Source: Moniliella sp. 'wahieum'
Lineage: Eukaryota > Basidiomycota > Moniliellomycetes > Moniliellales > Moniliellaceae
Assembly: GCA_003971905.1 (NCBI GenBank)
Contig: RSEE01000046.1
Coordinates: forward strand, 372,001 to 436,000
Length of the DNA: 64,000 nucleotides
Reading direction: 5' to 3'
Shown: piece by piece, positions 53,101-61,583 of the stretch
Numbering within the stretch: the first letter of the stretch is position 1
Layout: each line of letters opens with the position of its first letter
Notes under the pieces: model-generated
What the model saw: only the letters and a program-made list of their open reading frames with translations
Told to the model about the DNA's origin: nothing
Databases searched by the model: none
Program-made: the position numbers and the translations under genes

Positions 53101-56100
53101 GGCGGCCTACTCGCATGTCCACCAGCCCTACATGGACGTCCTTCGTGCTTGTATCAACATCTGGCCCCAGTGCCTTACCAGCAAGGTGACTCGCAACAAG
53201 GCCTTCTCCATTCTCTTTCGTGCTATCATCAGTCCTGATTGGGCGTTGGCCTTGGCTGCTGAGAATGCGTTTCGTCGGTTTGCCGCCCGGCCCGATTTGT
53301 CAATGGACCTGCTCTCCTTCCTTGGTCGCAGTCTGATGCGGCCCGAGCTTTTCCGGTTCGATTCGGGCAGTCTCAAGATTTCCTCCTGCGCAAGACGATC
53401 CACCTATTCGACGTGTGGTCAATGTGTTTTGATAAGTGGCACGAACATCTTCGGGCCGAACACGAGGCCACCTCCACAGCTGCCGGATCGGCTGGTGATA
53501 CCGCCGGTGCGGCAAACGGATCGGCTGTTGCTTCCACCCCCGATCCTCCGCCTAAGCCTATGAGTCGGGCTGGCATTTGGTCTGCCCTGGATGAGGTCGA
53601 GTCCTACAGTGTCGTACTCATGGCTTTGCCGCTGTCGCGCTCCGGCGGATTGCTGCCAAAGTGTCAGAACATGCGTTTCAAGTGGAGATTCTCTTGTCGG
53701 GCGAGACGCGGCGGGTGTCGGAGCTGAACGTGGCTTCCCTGACCCAGGCATCGCGGGTCTGGCAATGCTTCGGACTCGGATCGAGGTGGCGCTTGGCGAT
53801 GATTTGTTGGCCGGGTTTAACAGCAACACTCACCTACGCCCATCCGATGTGACATTGAGCGAAGTACTGCAAGCGCGTGAGTCGGTCAATGGCATCTCCT
53901 GGCGCTCGGTGCAGGCTTGCTTTTTCCGACAATGCGGCGGCTCTTCCCTACCATCATGGCGCTGGTCAAGTCCAACCTGGCGAGCCGGTTCACCATTCTC
54001 GAGTCCTATCTCGCAGCGTCGTCCCTTTCGTCCCAAAGCTCCAACTTGGGACGCCTCAGTAGCTCCAACCTTGACTTGATCGTCCAAACCTGGTCTTCCA
54101 TCGCTTGCTGCCTTGCCGCCGTCAGTACCACCGCTGGCACTTCCTCCGACACTCCCGCTGCACACAAACGCCAACTCAGCGATCCCGGGGCGAGACATCA
54201 ACGGTGACTGGGAGCGAACTGATCAAGGAGTTGCTCAGCCATGCGATCAATGGCCAGCCCGAAGTAAGCGAAGGCGCAGCCTATGCTGTGGGGGGCATCA
54301 ACCGTCACTTGTTTTACATCACATCAAGCAACTTCATCTTGCCATGGCCGATTTATCCGCCGACGACCGGAAACCTGCCCCGCTTCCCTCGGCCACCGCG
54401 GGACATCTCCATCACCATCGGCGCGACATTTCGGTACGCACACGAGGGAATCAAGGGCGGAAAGCAACGTCGATGATCCTCAGTGCGATTATCCCTTACA
54501 TCCAGGTTATCGATGATCCCCACCGTTCCGATGAGACGTACCTCGTCCTCTCTTGGATCAAGGAGATGTTGGTTTACTCAAGACGATCAAAATGAAGGAC
54601 GATGTGAACCACAACAGTGTTCGCGTTGCGTTTTCCACCGTCGTGGCCCACTTTGTCGACTCGGTCGTAGAAGAAGGTACGGCGACACGTTTTTCTCCTT
54701 GGAGAACATCAAGAGTTGTTCTCCCTCTGTCTTGAATGGCAATCATTTGATCCGACGGGGGATAACGGCAAGACCAAGCTGGCCGAGTTGATTACCAGTG
54801 CGGCGTACCGACAAAGGGACGAACAAGCCCGGCTGCGCGTCGTGAATGACTTGCGGGCTGGTATCCAGGAATTGGCCCACCAGGCGGCCAAGTGCCTTGC
54901 TTCCCTCTGCTCCTGCGTCCCTATTCTTCTCCCCGAACAGGAAGGCCAGACACCATCTTTGTCAGGCACGCGTAATTCCGTCTCTTGGGTCTTGACCTGG
55001 GCCCGAAAACTTCTCATCTCACCCACGCCACGGCCCGGGAGCCTGCACAGTAAGTTCCCTCCATTCTTGATGGCGCGAAAGAATTGTACCGTGCTAACGA
55101 TCGTGTTCTTGCTAGCCGTGCCTTCCAAAATCTTACCAAGCACAAGGCCAGCCAGACGGTTTGGAGCAGCGTGGTCGATATGGTATACGATGAAGCGGCC
55201 GATGCACCTTTTGTCAATTCCGTCTTTTTTGAGCTAGTTCAACAACGGTCCAGCATTCCCGAACGGGTGCTCCAACGCCATCTCAACGTTTTGCTCCTGT
55301 TTAAAATGACGGACGATGATAGCGACGCGCGTTTGGCCGCCTTTGACTGGCTCCGTACCCTTGCTCCCAGTATCGTGTATTCTCGTGCGCGGCTGCGCCA
55401 AGCACTCCCTCGATCCATGTGCACGCCGTACAACATGTCTGTCGTGTCATGGGCGACCAGCTCAAAGCTGTCCGCTGCTGGGTCCTGGCTGAATGCGGGG
55501 CGCGGGTCGAGCAACTTTCCGTACGAAGACACACTCGCGGCGTCATATCGGCTGTCCTTGCCGCTGCGCTGGATGGGTCCAACTTTCCTACAGCTCTGAG
55601 CATGGGTTTAGTGCGGAGACGTACATTATCCTCTCCAACTTGGTCTGGATCACGGTCCAATTGGAAGAAGCAGTTGAAGAGCATCTGCATGAGTGCATTG
55701 CTGCCCTCTGCGGAGAGGGGGAACGGGTCGTGGAAAATGTTCAGGTGTTGATCCGTTTTTTGCTCGACTGCAATCAGCACGTGCAGCACCAGCGCATGCT
55801 CGATGCTACCCATCGCTGGTTGCCTTTGTGCACCGTCTCCACCCGGACCTGTTTGGAAAGAGGCATGCGCGGCCTTGACACCCAACTCGGCCATTCCTTG
55901 GCAGTCAAACCGTTCGTGTATGACCAAGACGCCCAGTTCGATACCGCTTTTGTTCCCGACTTCGAAATTTGCTGGCCTACTGCCGGGAAGAGGACAACCC
56001 CATTTCTGCGGCTGCCTTGCTCTTAACCTTCCTCGCCTTGTGCGGGGTGAATTCCAATGTGCGCGATGAATACCGTGTGCTTGTCCTTCACGTGGCCGCC

Positions 56101-58082
56101 CTGCACATCACCTCACTCTGGCCTCCTGTTCAGGACGCAGCCACGAGTTTGTTGGAGGATGTGCTCGAGGGTCAGCCTGCCACCATTCGTACATCCGTCC
56201 CAGCCGATATCCTCGAGCTGATCTCGTTGCCCCTCCCCCACTGCTCTCTCGGCACCCAGTTCGCCGTCGCTATCTTCCGAGGAAGATGGGAGCGTGGCGC
56301 TTTTGGCCGAGTGGCGCCGGGTGGCGCTGTTGTGGTCGACATCGGTTCCTGTGCGCGCGTTTGCGTGCCAATCCTTTGTCATCTTCCGTCAGCTCAACCC
56401 TCCTGCCGAGGCCACGTCGCTGGCTGAGATTTTGGGCCGCCTTTCGGGCTCCATTTCGGATGGGAGCGACGATGTGTCGCTGTTTAGTATTGAAGCGCTG
56501 AAAACCATCCGCTCCATGACGCAGCAACTTGTATTAAGCGACGATTCGGCCTCGCTGGGGGACTTTGCTGTTACCTGTCTCTGGACCTGCTTGGCGTCCA
56601 TGACCTCCATCAATGAGTCCGAGTGCGCCGAAGCGTTCTCTCTCTTGTCCGTTCTGCTGGACAAATTGCGCAGTTGAAGCATACGTCGCTTGTCGACACG
56701 TTTTTGAGCCAACAACCGCCCGATTGGGACCAGGGCAACCAGATTGGACATTGAGCATTCTCCTTGCCTTTCATTGTTCTACGACGCGGAGGCCAGCGAT
56801 GCAGCTGACCCAGCAACTGCTCGAGATGGAGAGCCTGGCACGAATGTACGACGAGGATCGTTGGTTGGGGCTATGCTTCGTGGCGATGCTTCCCTACTTT
56901 GTCATGTCGCTCGAGTCGAGGCATACCATCGTGCCAGAGGAGAAAACGTTGACGTCAACATTGCAACCGCACTGGCCACGCGCTTTGCGGCCAAGGGACT
57001 GTCCGATCTACAAAGGACCTGCGAAGCAGTCGCCAACGCACGGTTCAAGATCATTGACGACTTGATCCGGCAAGGAGTCAATGGGGCTAAGGTGCACTAC
57101 GTGCCGCACTTGCTCGAACCAACTGTGTTCTTGCTGTTTGGCTCAGCCTTGGCGCCCGAACCCGAGGCGCGCACCGTCGCCCTCAAGGTGGCCAAAGCAT
57201 TTGTCGACAGTTTGGGACCAGCCAGACACCGTTGCTCGCCGAGTTTAGTTCGGACATTTGGATTCCCTTACTGCTTGCGCTCCACAGTGGCGATGCTCGG
57301 CCCAGGATGCACTCAGCTGCCTCAACTTGACGGCCAAAGTGCACAGCGGGCCCTCGGCGCGCCAGCTGTTCCAATTCAGTAGTGGGGCGCAGTGGGGCCG
57401 GTCTCGCATGGGCGCCGCGGCAGGCCTGCCGGGCGGCAGTGAAGAGAATCCGAGCAACCGATTCTTTGGCCCGGCCTCGCTCACGGGCTGGTCCGTGCCG
57501 ATGCGCATGAGGCCACGGTGCGCACACGGAGCAACTTGGCCAGCACCTTCCGTCGCTGCGAGCAAAACCTAGACATTGTGCCGGCGGCTGTGCACGTCAA
57601 CTTTGTTGAGGCAGGGGATGTATCGGACGTGAGCTTGTGGAATACGTCCGAGGCGCGCACGAGGGAGACGACGCCTGGTCCGGGCGGGTCGGACCAGAGC
57701 CAGATCGACGAGCTGGAAGGCATTGTGGCTCAGCTGCATGCTGTCCAACTTTTTCGTCGCGGGCGCTGTGCCGCAGCAGCTCGCCCCGCCTTCCAACTAC
57801 CAAGGTCAGCCGCAACTCCAGCGTCCACCTCTCCCGCAACAACACCCAATCCGGCCGCGACCCACAAAAGCAGGTGGCCAAAGTCCTTTCGCGCGCCGCG
57901 GCCTATGCTGGCCCATCTCTGCCTCGCACGCAGGCGAGGCACTGGATGCCTCGGCGGCCCGTGCCACCACCCCAATCCAGGACTACGTCGCCGCCAACGA
58001 TTCCTTCGCACTGGCCATGGCTACCGGGCGGTCAGCCGAATTTGCCTCTGGTCCAGTGAGCTTGGCAGGGCGAGCGTGGTAA
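50165..58082 (+). CDS. TAO3/mor2/Furry cell-morphogenesis protein, heavily frame-broken
   Basis: Very large HEAT/armadillo-like scaffold of the RAM/MOR pathway (Tao3/Pag1 in budding yeast, Mor2 in fission yeast, Furry in animals), acting with the NDR kinase in polarised growth. Start MQVVIPDFDELESTGLDFRP, then a Pro/Ser-rich region. Furry-type blocks: VHYALNTLLAEFTDLARLRA (about 51255-51312), AQTSLGQFSASISAVYRTRL, TFPMDAFEDCAEAILSVAKM (about 52090), LLWVYLFRCKESSNATTRRL (about 52460-52520, a family hallmark), HQDMRAAAAYSHVHQPYMDV, AENAFRRFAARPDLSMDLLS, SNLDLIVQTWSSIACCLAAV, and a C-terminus ending AEFASGPVSLAGRAW, TAA at 58080. Introns at 52022-52088 (GTACGT) and 55050-55115 (GTAAGT, branch-like GCTAAC at 55093). 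Frame slips come every 100-300 bp, so an exact model cannot be given. Confidence 0.82.
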
Positions 58083-58514
58083 CGGACAACCAGGAGCCAA
58101 GAACTGGTACCAGTACTTTTGCCCAGGTTCCAGCTGTACAACGATATGTCGATTGTTTTATCATCTCTCACGTCTCACGTCTCACCTCTCCCGGGACAAG
58201 CAAAGGAAGCACGCACGCACTTAGCGGAGGGAGGCGCTCTACTGTACCCTGGCCGCATTCCGATGGCCCCAATTAACTGAAAGGAAATGGACGCTGATTA
58301 CGAGCATGGAAGCGAACGAAGCATCGAGTGCAAGACAGTGTCGGTCGTAGAAAGAGGGCAGGCGGGATAAGCGAGCATAAGAGGCGCAGGCACAGGTGCA
58401 GCACACCACAAGGCAGGGGGACTGTCCGCGTCACAGCGGGGCGTGTCTAGGGAAACTATCCTCTTCACACGTCACGGCACTACCACGATGGTTTGAAAGG
58501 CAGGGAAGATGTAT
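58083..58514. other. Intergenic between convergent genes
   Basis: About 430 bp with a TCACGTC repeat (two copies plus TCACCTC) at 58168-58188. The last exon of the gene to the right may extend into this stretch. No other gene. Confidence 0.45.
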
Positions 58515-59643
58515 CTAGTTTGGTTGACTTACCTTGAGCAGTTCCCGCACCACGCGCGTGTACGCGCGGTTGGGTTCGGTCCAGTCGAGACACTTCCAAA
58601 AGTTGTCCAGGTACGCGTCGCGACCCCACACACCATAGTCGAGCGCCCAAGCGTGCTCTTGCATGCTAATGATAAACAGGGGCGTGATGGGCCGCTGGTG
58701 CTTGTGCAGGCCCAGCTCGGGCGGGTAGGTAAAGGGCGTAAATCGCTCCAGCTTTTCAAATTGCAGCGGCGAGTCGGACGCGGCAAACACATCGTCCTCG
58801 ACTGGTTCGGAACCCTTGTCGCCCTCGGCTTGCTCGGAAACCTTGTCGCCCTCGCCCTCGCCCTCGCCTCGCTACCCTCAGCCTGGGTCGGGAAAGCATC
58901 CATCAACGCCTTTTCCATACTGAGGCGCGCATCCACGTTGCCGGCTTGCATGCGGAACGGGGTGAGAACAGTGCCAGTGCCATACGACGGCACAATCCCC
59001 ACGTTGCCCGCCACGTCGGCCGCGACCCAGATCCAGCCGGTCGAGGGTCATCCCGTCGGCCACCGCTTTGACTGCAGTTTGCAACTGCTCCAGCGAACCA
59101 AACGTCTTGGTAATCGCGTCTTGCAGGCCAACCGAAGGGGCACTGCCCGCATCGGGCATCCTCGGTGCCGGGCGCTGAGTCAAGAGGGTCAATACAAGGA
59201 AAAACCAAGCAAAGTGACGGGCATAGAGGGCTAAGCTGCAAGGCTCAAGGCCATGTGTCAAGGAGGCCAACAAGGTGGGGACAACGTACCAGGTTGCTAA
59301 AGAAGAAGGAATTGTTGGCGGCGAGCGAGGCGAGGTTGAAGGTCTGGGTCAGGTACTGGTCGCCGCGGGTGCGGACGACGGTGGAAGCAACGGAAGACGT
59401 CTCCCTCCGTGCCGCGCACCTCATCGTTAGGCGCTCCAGCAAGCCTTTCTGCCAGTCCACCGCCACCACCTGGACCGCCTGTTTGCTCAGGAAGGGCGCC
59501 GCGCCCTCGGCCAACTTGGGCTTGAGCGGCAGCACCGTGTGCACGGCGCGCGCACCGGCGGGGCAAGGCGCAGATGCAGATGCGGACGCCGCCACGGACG
59601 GCAGACTGCGCCGGAGAAACGAGGGCGCTGTCCTGACCAGCAT
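58515..59643 (-). CDS. Mitoribosomal small-subunit protein with Fe/Mn superoxide dismutase fold
   Basis: Related to yeast Rsm26/Mrp1 (mS42/mS43), SOD-like proteins of the mitochondrial small ribosomal subunit. Start MLVRTAPSFLRRSLPSVAAS is a presequence. Then YLTQTFNLASLAANNSFFFS with NL, an intron 59175-59289 (GTACGT to CAG, 115 nt), RPAPRMPDAGSAPSVGLQDA, FGSLEQLQTAVKAVADGMT, GSGWIWVAADVAGNVGIVPS, an acidic insert, and the SOD C-terminal half PLFIISMQEHAWALDYGVWG with RDAYLDNFWKCLDW. A dismutase would have metal ligands H, H, D and H; here NNSFFF and EHAW replace the classical N-terminal histidine context, so a structural role is more likely than catalysis. A GTAAGT donor at 58532 after VVRELLK shows that a last short exon lies further left; 58515 is only the read-through stop. 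Confidence 0.82.
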
Positions 59644-60095
59644 GGGGGAAGGTGAGGGTGGAGATGAAGGAGGTGGAGGTGGGGATGGAGAGGAGCACCA
59701 GCGCCGTCTTCTCTGTCCAATGCCCCCCGACAAGCGTACGAGAGGCCAAACGCAGGAGGACGTGCTGCTTACGTCACGCCAAGAAGAAATGCTGCGTTGG
59801 GCGTCGGAAAGGAACAAATGCGATCCGCTGGCCTGCATCAGCGGTGGGCCATCAATCACCCATCAGCCTACGCAATCAACACTTGCTCATCTGCGATCTG
59901 AAAAGACCCCATCGACCCGCCTTCTCCCCTCTCTTTTCCCTCGGCCCCGCCGTGTTGTACTGTACCTCCGACACTAGCAGCTTCCCATCCTGCGGATGCA
60001 GCTGTCCTGGGGCCACATGCATGCATTCCCCAAAGCATCTCCTAACCCAGCGCCGAGGGCCACATGCCACGCACGCCGATCTGTTTCCGTGGTTC
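59644..60095. other. Intergenic
   Basis: 452 bp between two minus-strand genes: 3' flank of ERG28 and promoter of the mitoribosomal gene. No gene seen. Confidence 0.45.
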
Positions 60096-60679
60096 TTACG
60101 CCATATAGTAGTCGTACTGCAGCCACATCGACACCAACGAAGAGCCTGGCCAAGCAAGCCGACCGGGACAGGTCAGTCAGTCCAAACCGATCCAACACGC
60201 ATACAAGAGGAGGGGGAGACCTACTGGCCACAATGAACGGGCTGATCACACCCGGAATCAAGTTGGTCGTCTTCCACACCACCAGTTCCGAGCCAAAGTG
60301 GCAAGCGCAATGACGTACGACCACATGGCCAATTGGTACACTCTGTTGGGTTGCCAGCGCCCCGTCTGGTTAGCTGGACACGCGCACACTACAAACACAC
60401 CAGAAGAGAGGCACGCACTGGGGGTTGGACAGATGGTAGGCGGCATAGATGCGAATGAACGCCGAGGTGATGTTCCAAGTACCAAACGTACGCGCCGAAG
60501 AGGCGTCACGTTGGCACCGGCCAAAGTGTAGACCTTGCGGCTAAAAGACGGCTTGAAAAAGTTTTGCGCACCGTTCAGCAACGCAATCGTGCCGACCAGC
60601 AGCGTCCATTTGCCCAGCAATGTCGCAGGAATCACTGCAGGCCCTCATCCAACAACGGAGGGTTGAACGTAGCCACCAT
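60096..60679 (-). CDS. ERG28: Ergosterol biosynthesis scaffold Erg28
   Basis: ER membrane protein that tethers the C-4 demethylation enzymes (Erg25/26/27) and Erg6. Three exons resolved. Exon 1: MVATFNPPLLDEGLQ, GKWTLLVGTIALLNGAQNFF with KPSFSRKVYTLAGANVTPL and RTFGTWNITSAFIRIYAAYH. Intron 60343-60418 (GTGCGT to CAG, 76 nt) gives NPQVYQLAMWSYVIALAT, then FGSELVVWKTTNLIPGVISP. Intron 60146-60224 (GTAGGT to CAG, 79 nt) gives VASSSLVSMWLQYDYYMA and TAA at 60096. Four hydrophobic segments and the final YDYYMA match the family (usually YNYYV-type). Two or three single-base slips occur, for example between LLDEGLQ and IPATLL, and in the T run of the codon before GSELVV. The start at 60679 is the first ATG in the right frame. 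Confidence 0.93.
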
Positions 60680-61583
60680 CTCTGGTCGATGGGCAAGCTA
60701 GCAGCCAAGACCTTGCGCGAGGAGGACATCCGCAATCGCGCACGGGGAGGCGGGAGGGCCAGGGCAAGGCAGAGCAGGCCCAAAAGAAAACGACGGCGAG
60801 GGGTCCGGAAAGAGACGTACGTTCAGAGAAGGCCGACATGGGGTTGCAGTGCAGCTGTTTGGCAGGCGGTGGTGTGGCAGATGGAGCGGCGCGCGTGTTG
60901 GGGCAGCTGGGACAGGCTTGGACCATCTCGACCACTGCATGTGGCGAGTGGGGTGACCCCATCGGTGAAGAGTGACGCGTGACGCGTGACGCGCGTGACG
61001 GTGCGATGGGCGAGTGGGCTCAGCGCCTCAACGCTCAACCAGCGCAAACGTCTCGGGTGTGGGTTGCTCCCGTTGCTGCCACGACGGCCGAGCATGATGG
61101 GGATGCGCGCTTCTGGTGTCCGTCCTCGTCAGGCAGCCGATTGCCTTGGTCTTCCTTCCCCCAACAACACAGGGGGAGCGGCAACCTCCAGTAGTAGTGG
61201 CCTCTTCGCGGTTGCACTCCAATGGCCAGCGGCCTTCCATGCGCATGGCGCCACGAGCGTACTATGCCACCAAGGCTGCTACCAACCTTGGACAACTGGC
61301 TGGATCGAGCCACACAAATTTCATGGAAATGATGTATTGTATGATGGTTCTTTGCTCCCCAATGTCCACCACGGCCATCCTTGGGCTACATCCGATTGGA
61401 AACGAGGACGGAGTGAACCAGAGGATCCTGGCCTGAGGGCCAAGGCCACGCATGGGTCTGCTGAGAGTAGGTACAAGTACCAGATGAATGACGAGCAGGG
61501 GAGACGCGCCGGTTCTCCTGTCCCAGCTTGAATTTTGCCATATGGCTTGAGTATAATAGTAAGCGGCAGCGTCGCCGACAAGC
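60680..61583. other. Intergenic upstream of ERG28
   Basis: 904 bp without a supported gene. Contains ACGCGTG x2 followed by ACGCGCGTG at 60975-60998, about 300 bp from the ERG28 start, and CTCAAGCTTGAACTTCAAG overlapping the stop of the next gene. Confidence 0.5.
60975..60988. repeat. (ACGCGTG)2 heptads in ERG28 upstream region
   Basis: ACGCGT at 60975 and 60982, followed by ACGCGCGTGACG. Same 7-bp period as the 45494 array. Confidence 0.85.
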
